Positions 37,017 to 45,175 are shown, counted from the stretch's first letter. The stretch is 64,000 nt of DNA from SABI01 sp963663665 (GCA_963663665.2 CAXXKP010000001.1:372001-436000), one strand, 5' to 3'. Notes: generated from the sequence alone by a model not told the origin. Translations and numbers: made by a program.

Positions 37017-37412
37017 TTAGTGGACTCCTTTTGAGTTGGATGTTGCCGCATTCAACTCTTTTTCTTTTTGCTTAGCTGTGAGTTGTTCGGGAGAGACAAT
37101 CTCTTCATACAATTCGATAACAGCTTTTAAGGATTTGATTTCTTCTACAGCTTTTTCATACCAAGCCTTGTAGTCTGGAGCTGAAACACTTTCTTCAGAT
37201 ACTGTGTTCTCTTTTTCACTCATGTTGGAAATTAATTCATCGAATAAATTAGATAAACAATGTATGGGACTAACAACGTCCCTATTCCTTAAGTTTTCTT
37301 GAAACCTTTGATTCATTCTTAATTGTTCTTCCTTTCCTTGAAGAAAGATTCCCATTGATTGACTTGCCATAGAAGCCATAAAAGACTTCATCATTTCATC
37401 ACTCTTGCTCAT
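37017..37412 (-). CDS. Phage hypothetical protein with coiled-coil segments
   Basis: This 131-aa protein is Met/Gln/Glu-rich with heptad-like parts (RFQENLRNRD and AVEEIKSLKAVIELYEEIV). It has a TTAGGAGAT ribosome site and ends next to the P-loop peptide start. No family is recognised. It is the first gene after the structured region 37413-37683 and may mark the start of the leftward recombination operon. Confidence 0.65.
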   Translation of the reverse strand: MSKSDEMMKSFMASMASQSMGIFLQGKEEQLRMNQRFQENLRNRDVVSPIHCLSNLFDELISNMSEKENTVSEESVSAPDYKAWYEKAVEEIKSLKAVIELYEEIVSPEQLTAKQKEKELNAATSNSKGVH

Positions 37413-37683
37413 AAGATCTCCTAACCATTTTTTGGTTGCATTCGTGTAGTGTTTCTACTACTATTCGATATAGACGATTGAATATCGCTAACCCGTTTCT
37501 CGGAGCCACCAATTATTGCTAAGCAAAGGGTGGCTTTTTTAAATTTGGCACTTTTGCGAGTCTCTCAGCGTGCCAAACTGATCAATGAGGGATGATGTTC
37601 CCTTGCCCGACTTTGTATAACGACCCAGACGACTCTCTGGGGAGAGACAACTTCCAAAGGTGAATTACAAGGCTTTCCTTTAA
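37413..37683. other. Structured non-coding stretch with several inverted repeats
   Basis: No gene was found. The stretch holds an inverted repeat with arms at 37544-37551 and 37570-37577 (TTTGGCAC/GTGCCAAA), a T-tailed hairpin (AGCCACC at 37504-37510 and GGTGGCT at 37529-37535, then TTTTTT on the plus strand), a smaller repeat (CCCAG/CTGGG near 37625) and a CGATAT/ATATCG repeat. Together these suggest a leader or small RNA in the early region. The direction is unknown. Confidence 0.5.
37504..37541 (+). terminator. Intrinsic terminator-like hairpin with T-run (plus strand)
   Basis: A 7-bp perfect stem (AGCCACC and GGTGGCT) with an 18-nt loop is followed by six T residues. No plus-strand gene ends here. 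It would stop a short plus-strand RNA starting near 37440 or antisense transcription from the repressor side. Confidence 0.5.
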
Positions 37684-37986
37684 TCAACGGCTATCTGCCG
37701 TGTTATTCACATAAATAAAGCTCATATCCTCGACTTTCGAACGAGGAAAACGCCAATCCTTTCCAACCCTTTTTGCTTCACATTCATTGAATCGAGCCAT
37801 ACGAGCGAGTTTTTCTTGTGAGATCCCAGTAATCTTCTGAGCATCTTTTGAAGTGATCCACTCATCTCTAGAAGGCTCAACTGTCTGGATACTAGAGAGA
37901 AGTTCATTCACTGCATTCTGATATTGGGTAGTTGCATTGATCACTTTTGCTAATGCATCTTTGCTGATTAAAACTGAATTGCTCAT
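37684..37986 (-). CDS. HTH DNA-binding protein (HTH_17-like)
   Basis: This 100-aa protein has a helical N-terminus and a winged-HTH of the excisionase type: DEWITSKDAQKITGISQEKLARMARF followed by RVGKDWRFPRSKVEDM. It is the second gene of the leftward early operon, coupled to the upstream RHH-like gene by a 4-nt overlap (GGAGGGGAG site). Possible roles are an early transcription factor or an excisionase. Which one is not clear; the integrase is far away. Confidence 0.75.
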   Translation of the reverse strand: MSNSVLISKDALAKVINATTQYQNAVNELLSSIQTVEPSRDEWITSKDAQKITGISQEKLARMARFNECEAKRVGKDWRFPRSKVEDMSFIYVNNTADSR

Positions 37987-38234
37987 TTCTCCCCTCCAGA
38001 CAAAAAAGAGGCACCATCTACGTCTATAGCAGGTGATGCCTCTTTTTGAGATTCTTTATTTGATGATGAAAGTACTGATTGTGCTTTTTCAATGATGGCT
38101 CTTCTATAAAATTCTGATTTACGAAGTCCTAATAGCCTTGAAGCATGATTTGTTAATTCTCTCTCTTCTTTACTGAGTGTTGTAACTCTAACCATGCTAG
38201 TACTGTCTACTAATGTATACGGTGGTTGTTTCAT
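37983..38234 (-). CDS. Ribbon-helix-helix-like regulator, first gene of leftward operon
   Basis: The 83-aa protein has a beta-like MVRVTTLSKEER strand and helices (LTNHASRLLGLRKSEFYRRAIIEKAQ) as in ribbon-helix-helix regulators. Its ATG lies 8 nt after the -10 element of the leftward promoter, so the transcript is nearly leaderless. Two TGTMTAC motifs lie within its first codons. It is a candidate Cro-like partner of the repressor. The start at 38234 is preferred; an ATG at 38195 has no ribosome site. Confidence 0.72.
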   Translation of the reverse strand: MKQPPYTLVDSTSMVRVTTLSKEERELTNHASRLLGLRKSEFYRRAIIEKAQSVLSSSNKESQKEASPAIDVDGASFLSGGEK

Positions 38235-38297
38235 GCTCCATATTATTGTCTACATTTGGAGTAGTGTCAATATATTTTTTTATTTATTTGTATACAA
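38204..38297. promoter_or_regulatory. Switch region: four TGTMTAC motifs between repressor and leftward genes
   Basis: TGTCTAC occurs at 38204-38210 and 38247-38253, and TGTATAC at 38214-38220 and 38289-38295. The last is the core of the perfect palindrome TTGTATACAA (38288-38297) and overlaps the -35 of the repressor promoter. Spacings of about 10, 33 and 42 nt are near helical multiples. These are candidate operator half-sites for the CI-like or RHH-like proteins. Confidence 0.55.
38242..38270 (-). promoter_or_regulatory. Leftward early promoter (PL-like), nearly leaderless
   Basis: On the minus strand TTGACA (38265-38270) and AATAAT (38242-38247) are separated by 17 nt. The start codon of the RHH-like gene follows after 7 nt, so the transcript begins at or next to the ATG. 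A TGTCTAC motif lies inside the spacer, where a repressor would block RNA polymerase. Confidence 0.65.
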
Positions 38298-38319
38298 TCG
38301 TAGTCCAATAGATTATAAT
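38291..38319 (+). promoter_or_regulatory. Repressor promoter (PRM-like), leaderless
   Basis: A -35-like TATACA (38291-38296) and a perfect -10 TATAAT (38314-38319) are separated by 17 nt. Only 6 nt lie between the -10 and the repressor ATG at 38326, and there is no ribosome site. Transcription therefore starts at the A of ATG, as for lambda cI from PRM. The palindrome TTGTATACAA overlaps the -35. Confidence 0.65.
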
Positions 38320-38325
38320 TAAAGC

Positions 38326-38709
38326 ATGAAAAATGATGATGCTCTCAAATTCTGGGAAAGAGTAGATAAGCTTAGATTATCTAAAGAGTTGTCTCTTTCT
38401 CAGATTTGTACCTTGAATAAAGGATTGGTTTACAGAACTATTACTCAACAAAGAACCAGAAATATTCTTCCTAATGTTGAAACTCTCGTAATTCTTGCCA
38501 AAGCTCTTAACACATCCCTCGACTACCTCGTAACTGGACAAGAATATCAGGATCCTCTCTTTGCTAAACTTCAAAATGATAAGGAACTAAAGGATACATG
38601 CTCGAAAATCTCTCTATGTTCAGATGAGCATCTTTCTATTATCAATACTATGCTTGCCTCTTGGGGGTATATTGTTTCTGAAAGGAACCAGACTAAAGGT
38701 CTGGCTTAA
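38326..38709 (+). CDS. CI-like XRE-family repressor
   Basis: This 127-aa protein has an N-terminal lambda-repressor-like HTH (LRLSKELSLSQICTLNKGLVYRTITQQRTR, then LVILAKALNTSLDYLVTG). The C-terminal 45 residues hold no peptidase motif, so it cannot self-cleave in an SOS response; release would need an antirepressor or another route. It is the first plus-strand gene after the divergent promoter region and is leaderless. It is expected to keep lysogeny by binding the switch region. Confidence 0.85.
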   Translation: MKNDDALKFWERVDKLRLSKELSLSQICTLNKGLVYRTITQQRTRNILPNVETLVILAKALNTSLDYLVTGQEYQDPLFAKLQNDKELKDTCSKISLCSDEHLSIINTMLASWGYIVSERNQTKGLA

Positions 38710-38864
38710 AAAACAAAACTGCGCCAAATAAAAAGCTAAGAATACTTAAACGTAAAGGCAAGGTGTTTTATGTAGGGTAAAGAAGGACTCGTTTAACAAT
38801 ATGAAAAGTTAAATGATGTATTCTATATTTAGAATATTCATAGATTCTGAAGGAATATGTTATC

Positions 38865-39440
38865 GTGGAAGAAAAATTAAAGCTCATGCAAGTTTTAGAG
38901 CCCATCCAAGCTTTTGTATCAATAAGTGCTCTGATACTCGCAGGAATATGGACTTATCGACTTTATATTAAAAATCGATTAGATCGACCAAAAATTAGAA
39001 TCAGTGATATGTATTTTGAAACTCATCGTTTTAATGATAGTTCTAATTATATTAGAATCAAGGTAATAATTGAAAATATTGGTCTAATTATTTTTAAGGG
39101 AAAGTTCGCTAAATTAAGATTACGTCAAGTTTTTCCATTAGAAGAAAATTTCTCAATAGTATTATATAAAGGATACGATCAAATGACAGAATCTGAAACA
39201 AGAATAGAATGGCCAATGCTATTTTCTCGTAAGTGGGAATTTTCGAAAAAAAAACCTTTGAGGATTGAACCAAATGAAAACCATGAACTATTAGCCGATT
39301 TTATCATCCCTTCAGAAATCAAGACTATTGAAATCTATTTTTATTTTGAGAACTATCAAAAATGTTTAATAAAAGAGACTAAAAAAATCGGATGGAGTAC
39401 TACAAAAATATTTAACATAAAGGAGACTTATGCAAAATGA
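38865..39440 (+). CDS. Membrane-anchored protein of lysogeny region (possible moron)
   Basis: This 191-aa protein starts at GTG (AAGGA 11 nt upstream) and has one N-terminal membrane helix (about residues 15-35, FVSISALILAGIWTYRLYI) followed by a cytoplasmic, beta-rich domain (YIRIKVIIENIGLIIFKGKF and IKTIEIYFYF) that looks like an Ig-like sandwich. No family is recognised. It sits downstream of the repressor, where phages carry genes expressed in the lysogen. It may have a superinfection-exclusion or other lysogenic conversion role. Confidence 0.65.
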   Translation: MEEKLKLMQVLEPIQAFVSISALILAGIWTYRLYIKNRLDRPKIRISDMYFETHRFNDSSNYIRIKVIIENIGLIIFKGKFAKLRLRQVFPLEENFSIVLYKGYDQMTESETRIEWPMLFSRKWEFSKKKPLRIEPNENHELLADFIIPSEIKTIEIYFYFENYQKCLIKETKKIGWSTTKIFNIKETYAK

Positions 39441-39574
39441 GAATAATTAAATTTGAAGAAGAAGAAGAAGAACAGGAAGATCAACAACCACGCAGGCCTC
39501 AATTATCACCTGAAGAAATAAAAAAAAGGCAACAAGAACAAGAAAAAGAACAAGATCCAAGGCGTCCGAAGTAA
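39437..39574 (+). CDS. Small charged protein, 45 aa
   Basis: This ORF (MRIIKFEEEEEEQEDQQPRR at the start, DPRRPK at the end) overlaps the end of the preceding gene by 4 nt (ATGA) and has GGAG 11 nt upstream. It is made mostly of Glu, Gln, Lys, Arg and Pro and is likely disordered. Coupling to the membrane protein suggests they act together. No homologue can be named. Confidence 0.5.
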   Translation: MRIIKFEEEEEEQEDQQPRRPQLSPEEIKKRQQEQEKEQDPRRPK

Positions 39575-39781
39575 GAGAAATTTTGAATGATTATTTTCAC
39601 ACATTTACCAATAGTCTTGGTTGAATTGATTTATGGGATATAATTTTAATCGAATCAACTCTATATAATCAAAATATCTAATTAGTGATAATAAACTGAA
39701 TAATACTATAGGATAGAAGGTTTAGAATCTCAATCCCATTAGGGATATCAGATAAGATCATATAATTAAGAAAGAAAACTA

Positions 39782-40440
39782 TTTCTATTAGAAAAGTTAA
39801 AAATCATCTGTAACCCGAAAATGAAAATTTCCTCTTTACTATAATTTTGATCAAAATGTTGGGCATTTCTAGAGTCCTTTTCTCAGATTCAAATGATAGT
39901 GGATGAAGCTTATTCAAGCTCCTTGTTGATGATTTGGATAAGCAGATCAAGTTCATCTCTAGAGAAATTAAGTTCTTCCAAAAGCGTGTGAAACCTTCGT
40001 GTTTTGGTTCTTCTTTAGCTTGGGAATATGAGTCTCGAGTACTCTCGTAGTGATGGAATACATCCTCCAGGGATGGTACAAGTTTGGCCTGAATTGTTTC
40101 CTTTTCTTGTGGATGTAGACTCCTTCGTGATGCTATGCAAGCAGCGTCCCACCAAAGCGCTTGATGATTTGCCATTACCTTTATTTAAGGATGGATAGTA
40201 ATTCTCTTGAACTTTAATGTAGCCGGTGGTATTGTTCTCATATGTTTTGGTGAAGAGGAAGTCTTTCGCAGTGTCAACAAACAAAGGGCTTTCTCTTCCT
40301 TTCTCCTTTTTGAAGATCTTCTCAATTGATCTCTCTCCATTAAACCATAGTTTTTATCTCATTGGAAATTTTCATTTGAGAAAGGAATAGAAAAAATCAT
40401 ATTCGGGTTAGTTTTCTATTAGAAAAGTTAAAAATCATCT
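39782..40440. repeat. 28-bp direct repeats flanking an inverted-repeat element
   Basis: Identical 28-bp copies lie at 39782-39809 and 40413-40440 (starting TTTCTATTAG and ending AAAATCATCT). They bracket a body whose ends are inverted repeats. The arrangement resembles a long target-site duplication, although 28 bp is unusually long for most IS families; some IS1634-like elements make long ones. Confidence 0.75.
39811..40410 (-). mobile_element. Decayed insertion-type element (about 600 bp) with terminal inverted repeats
   Basis: The ends read TAACCCGAA (39811-39819) and TTCGGGTTA (40402-40410). The match extends to 13 of 14 nt. A second inverted pair (12 nt, 39821-39832 and 40364-40375) lies inside, shifted on the right by about 23 nt. 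On the minus strand the interior reads as fragments in two frames (SPLFVDTAKDFLFTKTYE, then a frame change to the MANHQALWWDAACIASRR frame). This is a relic; the family is unknown. Confidence 0.55.
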
Positions 40441-40510
40441 TGTTTAGGGATACAATTAAAGTTAGTTTATACTATGATACATAAAACATACTTTTAAGGT
40501 TAATATATTA

Positions 40511-41599
40511 ATGAAAAAAAATTTTCTAAAAACTATTGATTTATTTTCTGGATGTGGAGGGTTCTCATTCGGTTTTCAACAGGCAGGATTTGATATTGTC
40601 TTGGGAGTTGATAATGAACAAATTGCTTTAGACACATTCAAATTAAATCATAACAATTCAGAGATTATGAATATTGATTTATCGCACCCAAACAACTTGG
40701 ATATTATTGTCTCTAAATTCAACAATATCGATGTCATCATTGCTGGTCCTCCATGCCAAGGTTTTTCTTTAACTGGATTAAGAAACATCGATGATTCTAG
40801 AAATGAATTATTTCTTTCTATTTTCAATTTAGCAAAAAAACTGCAAAAGAAACCAAAAGCCTTAGTGATTGAAAATGTCCCAGGATTAGCAGGACTATAT
40901 AAGGGGAAAGCCAAAGAGGCTATAGAAAAAGAGATGGATAAGTTAGGATATATTTGTAGCTCTAAAATTCTATATGCACCTGATTATGGAGTCCCTCAAA
41001 TAAGAAAACGACTTTTTTTTGTTGGTGTCTTAAAAGAATACGGACAGTTCAATTTCCCCCTGCCCACAATCACTTCAGAAGTAGATTATGTCTCCACAGA
41101 AATGGCTATTAGCGACTTACCTCCTTTGGTCAATCCCATACAGAAAAATTCTGAAATTTACACTAATAATTGCACATCAAATTATCAACGCCAGATGAGA
41201 GGATCCTCTACACAACTTTTCAATCACGAAATCACCTTCCATAAGCAACATGTTATTGATGTAATATCTCTGGTTCCAGAAGGAGGGAATCATAAAAACT
41301 TGCCTGAAGGAGTAGGTACAAGCCGAACTTTTAATGAAGCTTGGACTAGATATCATAGTAAAAAGCCATCAAAAACTATTGATACGGGACATAGAAATCA
41401 TTTCCATTACAAATGGAATCGTATTCCAACTGTAAGAGAAAACGCTCGTTTGCAATCATTTCCAGATCATTTCAGATTTTTAGGAAATAAAACACAACAA
41501 TACAGACAAGTAGGAAATGCCGTTCCACCAATACTTGGTTATCATATAGCTTTAGAATTAAAAAAACATCTTGAGAAAAAAAATGAAAAAGAAGTATAA
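40511..41599 (+). CDS. DNA cytosine-5 methyltransferase 1 of R-M cassette
   Basis: This 362-aa enzyme carries the m5C motifs in order: motif I FSGCGGFS (residues 12-19), motif IV GPPCQGFS (catalytic Cys 82), motif VI ENVPG, motif VIII QIRKRLF, a target-recognition region of about 170 residues and motif X GNAVPP near the C-terminus. It adds a methyl group to cytosine and protects the host from the neighbouring endonuclease. The next methyltransferase overlaps it by 17 nt, and the endonuclease follows. The base composition is more AT-rich than that of the phage genes, pointing to separate origin. Confidence 0.92.
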   Translation: MKKNFLKTIDLFSGCGGFSFGFQQAGFDIVLGVDNEQIALDTFKLNHNNSEIMNIDLSHPNNLDIIVSKFNNIDVIIAGPPCQGFSLTGLRNIDDSRNELFLSIFNLAKKLQKKPKALVIENVPGLAGLYKGKAKEAIEKEMDKLGYICSSKILYAPDYGVPQIRKRLFFVGVLKEYGQFNFPLPTITSEVDYVSTEMAISDLPPLVNPIQKNSEIYTNNCTSNYQRQMRGSSTQLFNHEITFHKQHVIDVISLVPEGGNHKNLPEGVGTSRTFNEAWTRYHSKKPSKTIDTGHRNHFHYKWNRIPTVRENARLQSFPDHFRFLGNKTQQYRQVGNAVPPILGYHIALELKKHLEKKNEKEV

Positions 41600-42815
41600 T
41601 GTTGTAGAATTGTTTGCAGGTTGTGGTGGACTCTCAGAAGGTTTTCATTCAGCAGAAATATATGATGTATTAGCTTATGTAGAATGGGAAGAAAAACCAT
41701 GTAAAACTCTCACACATCGGTTAGAAAAAAAATGGAACATCTCTGATGCAAAAAGAAGAGTAATTCGTTTTGATATGCAACGAACCGAAGAACTAATAAA
41801 AGGGTGGAAGGACGACCCGATCTATAATTCTGGAGAGGGCTTAAATAATGTAATAGGAGATAAAAAGGTTGATATAATAAGTGGAGGCCCACCATGTCAA
41901 GCATATTCTATTGCAGGACGAGTACGTGATAAAGACGGTATGCATTATGACTATAGAAACTATTTATTTGAAAGTTACCTAAAAATTGTAAATTACTACA
42001 GACCGAAACTGTTTATATTTGAAAATGTTCCTGGAATCTTGAGTGCAAACCCTGGAGGAGTAAATATTATTGATAGGATAACCCGCGATTTTCAATCAAT
42101 TGGTTATGACATCACGAAGAATATTAGAAATTTAGCTCTCATAAATGCTAATGATTATGGAGTTCCTCAAATTAGGAATAGAGTCATTTTGGTAGGACTT
42201 AACAATGAGGTTTTCAATAATAATGAAAGCACACTCACAACTTTTTATAATGATATCTTAAAGAAATACAGGAAAAATTATCCAAACACCGTAAATGATG
42301 CTATAAAAGATTACCCTAAGATATACCCGTATGGCTCTATACATTACAGTAATGGAAAGAAGCAATCTCACTATTGTGAATCATTAGAATTTTTAAATCA
42401 CATTCCAAGATTTCATAATGAAAGAGATCAAAAAATATTCAGAGAATTAGCTATAGACTTTAAAAATGGTAGGCAGAAATTTCCAAATGCCCAATCTTTA
42501 ATTGATTTTTACAAAGAGCTCACTGGGTTTACTTCAAATTTCCACAAATATCACGTATTAGTTGGAGACAAACCTAGCACTGCTATCCCCGCTCATTTAT
42601 TCAAAGATGGATTACGCCATATACACCCAGATCCAGAGCAATCTAGATCAATAACTGTTCGTGAAGCAGCTAAGCTTCAAGGTTTTGACGATGATTTTGA
42701 ATTCATAGGTGGTATGGGAGATCAATATAAAATGATCGGGAATGCTGTTCCACCTCCATTATCAAGAGCTTTAGCTTTTAGCATTCGAGATTTATTAACA
42801 CGTAAGAAGGAGTAA
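41583..42815 (+). CDS. DNA cytosine-5 methyltransferase 2 of R-M cassette
   Basis: This enzyme (410 aa from the ATG at 41583; the open frame extends 12 nt further to a TTG) has motif I ELFAGCGGLSEG, motif IV SGGPPCQAYS, motif VI FENVPG, motif VIII QIRNRVI and motif X GNAVPP. Two m5C methyltransferases with different recognition regions in one cassette suggest an asymmetric or degenerate target in which each strand needs its own enzyme. It lacks a conserved zinc site. It lies between methyltransferase 1 and the endonuclease with a 2-nt gap. Confidence 0.92.
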   Translation: MKKKYNVVELFAGCGGLSEGFHSAEIYDVLAYVEWEEKPCKTLTHRLEKKWNISDAKRRVIRFDMQRTEELIKGWKDDPIYNSGEGLNNVIGDKKVDIISGGPPCQAYSIAGRVRDKDGMHYDYRNYLFESYLKIVNYYRPKLFIFENVPGILSANPGGVNIIDRITRDFQSIGYDITKNIRNLALINANDYGVPQIRNRVILVGLNNEVFNNNESTLTTFYNDILKKYRKNYPNTVNDAIKDYPKIYPYGSIHYSNGKKQSHYCESLEFLNHIPRFHNERDQKIFRELAIDFKNGRQKFPNAQSLIDFYKELTGFTSNFHKYHVLVGDKPSTAIPAHLFKDGLRHIHPDPEQSRSITVREAAKLQGFDDDFEFIGGMGDQYKMIGNAVPPPLSRALAFSIRDLLTRKKE

Positions 42816-42817
42816 AT

Positions 42818-43804
42818 ATGGTTTTTTATAATCAATCCTTAGAAGAATTAATCTTCGAACGACATAACATAATTGAAGCCAATGAACTAGTAGTTATCTC
42901 TGGGTACCTAGGACCCTCTCCAATCAGAAAATTAAAAAATTTGCCTCTAAAATCAACAATCATCTATGGGATGTTTGCTGCAGATGGTATTAGGCAGTCA
43001 CTCCATGACAGCTTGTGTTCAATCCAGAATGAAAATAATTCGATTGATATTTTTTATTCTCACATGGCAGTACATTCAAAATGTTACATCTGGAAAAAAG
43101 ACAATATTATTAATCATGCATTAATAGGTTCTGCCAATTTTTCTAAAAATGGTCTCACTACACCATATAGAGAAATTCTCTCTGAAGCTCTTCGAGATTC
43201 TTATAGTAATTTAAATGACTATATAATTAAGATTTTACATAATTCAACATTATGTACGGAAAACCAATATACAAATCTTCGCAATGAAAACTTATTAAGA
43301 CAAGTTGAAACACAACAAAATATTGAACAAAAATTGTCATTACTTGATAAGAAAGGGAGAGTTCAAAACATCGCAGGCATTAACTGGGGTCAGAATCCAA
43401 AAAACCACACAAGACCTAATGATGCCTATATCCCAATTAGGAAAGATTTCATAAGATCTTTTCCAAATCTGATACCTCCAAAACTATTACCAGGAATACT
43501 AGAAGAGTCACATGGAGGAAGAAGCCAAAGGCATAACGAAGCTATTGAAGTGATTTGGGATGATGGAAATGAAATGGTTTGCTTATTCGAGGGTAACCAA
43601 AATATTGACGGTGTATTATTTCCAAAACAAATTGCATCTTCTCCCAATAAAGACACGTTAGGAAAATATTTAAGAAAAAGACTTGGAGTTCAAGATGGAG
43701 CTTTTGTTAAAACTGAGGATTTTCAAAGATACGGCCGAGCAGACATTTCTATTGAAATGATTGCTGAGGGTGTTTATAATTTCGATTTTTCTGTTCCTCG
43801 CTAA
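42818..43804 (+). CDS. PLD-fold restriction endonuclease (NgoFVII-like)
   Basis: This 328-aa protein begins with a phospholipase-D-like nuclease domain: an HSK motif (residues 86-88) and a GSANFSKNGL segment (104-113), as in NgoFVII-type restriction enzymes. The C-terminal half contains a HGGRSQRHNEAIEV-type segment. An AAGGAG site lies in the gap after methyltransferase 2. The gene order (two m5C methyltransferases, then endonuclease) is a complete Type II system. The recognition site cannot be read from the sequence. It would protect the lysogen against other phages. Confidence 0.82.
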   Translation: MVFYNQSLEELIFERHNIIEANELVVISGYLGPSPIRKLKNLPLKSTIIYGMFAADGIRQSLHDSLCSIQNENNSIDIFYSHMAVHSKCYIWKKDNIINHALIGSANFSKNGLTTPYREILSEALRDSYSNLNDYIIKILHNSTLCTENQYTNLRNENLLRQVETQQNIEQKLSLLDKKGRVQNIAGINWGQNPKNHTRPNDAYIPIRKDFIRSFPNLIPPKLLPGILEESHGGRSQRHNEAIEVIWDDGNEMVCLFEGNQNIDGVLFPKQIASSPNKDTLGKYLRKRLGVQDGAFVKTEDFQRYGRADISIEMIAEGVYNFDFSVPR

Positions 43805-43979
43805 GAATAGGGCTCCACCGATAGTAAATTTTCTTCTATTATATCTTAAGTTTTCTCAACAAAGCTTATTCTCAATATCAAAAAGAAAATATCTTTTTTT
43901 CGATATATACTACCTATATAACCTGCCGTCAATTCGTAACAACTCGTATGTACATGAATATCATATAAAATAATATTTT

Positions 43980-44009
43980 GAGAGATCGGTTATACTTAAA
44001 CCAACTCTC
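43980..44009. terminator. Hairpin between endonuclease and integrase (possible bidirectional terminator)
   Basis: Two paired segments (GAGAG with CTCTC, then GGTT with AACC) close a 7-nt loop, with small internal bulges. It is located between two converging genes, so it could stop transcripts from both sides. There is no proper T-run on either side, so support is weak. Confidence 0.4.
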
Positions 44010-44017
44010 TATTGAGT

Positions 44018-45175
44018 CTATACCATTTCTTCAACTAACTTCTCAATACGCCCATACATCCTATCAATACACTCTGCTACAGGTTTTAAATTCTCTGCGT
44101 ATACATGGGTATATCCTTCTTGAACAGCATTAAGACCTTGGTGCTCCCAACTCATATACTCCGAAACAAGGATATCAAAAACCCCTGCGAGTCTGAGATT
44201 GGTATTCAATGAATGTCTTAAAACATGTGGTGTCAGTTCTTTCCAGGCTTCAGGTCTTTCTACCTTCAATTGTAATGCATGAGTTCTTATTGTGTTGAAC
44301 CATATACTAAGCATACGACTATTTACTCTAAGAGGCTCATCGCTGTCTGGATTCTCAGCAAAGGATTCTTTTATTGCCTTAAAGGCAATATCACATAATG
44401 GGATGACTCTGATTTTATCCCATTTTGGAGATCCTATGATTTTCAAAGAATCATCTTTATATGCACGGTCTACGACAAGAATATTGCCTTTCAATTGGTC
44501 TGGATTCAAAGCTAACAATTCAGATCTTCTCAAACCAGTCGTTGCGAAGATCGTGAACAATCGTCTTGCTTTCTCATTGGGAAAAACATGAGGTGTATTG
44601 AGCACAAGCTGAATATCTGCTGCTGGAAGCGACTTTCTTGTAGCTGTCTTGTATTTGATATCAGGTAATCCTTGAGATGGGCTTACACCAATTATCCCAT
44701 CATCAGCAGCTTGGGCGAATATTGATTTAAGAAGCTTATAGAGTTTCACACTCTTATTGCATAGCCCATATTCTTTGACTATGAGTATTGCCGCATCTTT
44801 TAATTCTAAACGGATAACATCACTCATAGGCTTATCCAACAATACTTTCACACGTTTCTGAAGTACATCCTCGAGATCCTTTGCATGTGTTGCTGTATGC
44901 TTTGCATACCGCTCCGAATAATTAGAAGCAGTAACAGAAGCTTGATTTCTTTTAGGATTAGTATCTGGATCCTGATATAGTTTCAGCAGCACTCTCAAGG
45001 TAACATCAGGATCGATACCGTTCATCATTCGAGTTATAAATGAATGAATGAATTTCTGCGCATCAGACTTTCTTTTATACCCTGTAGACTTCTTGTACCT
45101 TACCCCTGTTCGGTCGGTGTACTTAAAATAATAGGTATTTCCTACTAAATACGGTTTTGGATAACTGGTAGTCAT
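44018..45175 (-). CDS. int: Tyrosine-family site-specific integrase
   Basis: This 385-aa integrase has an N-terminal arm-binding domain, a central core-binding helical domain and a C-terminal catalytic domain with TTGLRRSEL (first Arg), HVLRHSLNT (His-x-x-Arg), MSWEHQG (second His) and the Tyr nucleophile in EGYTHV. It lies 115 nt from the 3' end of the tRNA-Gly gene, the usual arrangement for phages integrating at a tRNA 3' end. It mediates insertion and, with a directionality factor, excision. Confidence 0.93.
   Translation of the reverse strand: MTTSYPKPYLVGNTYYFKYTDRTGVRYKKSTGYKRKSDAQKFIHSFITRMMNGIDPDVTLRVLLKLYQDPDTNPKRNQASVTASNYSERYAKHTATHAKDLEDVLQKRVKVLLDKPMSDVIRLELKDAAILIVKEYGLCNKSVKLYKLLKSIFAQAADDGIIGVSPSQGLPDIKYKTATRKSLPAADIQLVLNTPHVFPNEKARRLFTIFATTGLRRSELLALNPDQLKGNILVVDRAYKDDSLKIIGSPKWDKIRVIPLCDIAFKAIKESFAENPDSDEPLRVNSRMLSIWFNTIRTHALQLKVERPEAWKELTPHVLRHSLNTNLRLAGVFDILVSEYMSWEHQGLNAVQEGYTHVYAENLKPVAECIDRMYGRIEKLVEEMV

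Larger units (their letters stand above)
39575..40510. other. Gene-poor AT-rich stretch with a decayed mobile element
   Basis: No intact gene was found. Short minus-strand ORFs at 39804-40175 and 40015-40284 overlap in different frames inside the inverted-repeat element below and look like pieces of one frameshifted reading frame. Codons are broken by frame changes; no transposase family can be named. The remaining AT-rich sequence carries no motif I can support. Confidence 0.6.

Noticed and set aside
39804..40284. IS66-type or other named transposase in the overlapping minus-strand ORFs
   Set aside because: I could not find a DDE motif or any family signature. The frames are broken, so only a decayed element is claimed.
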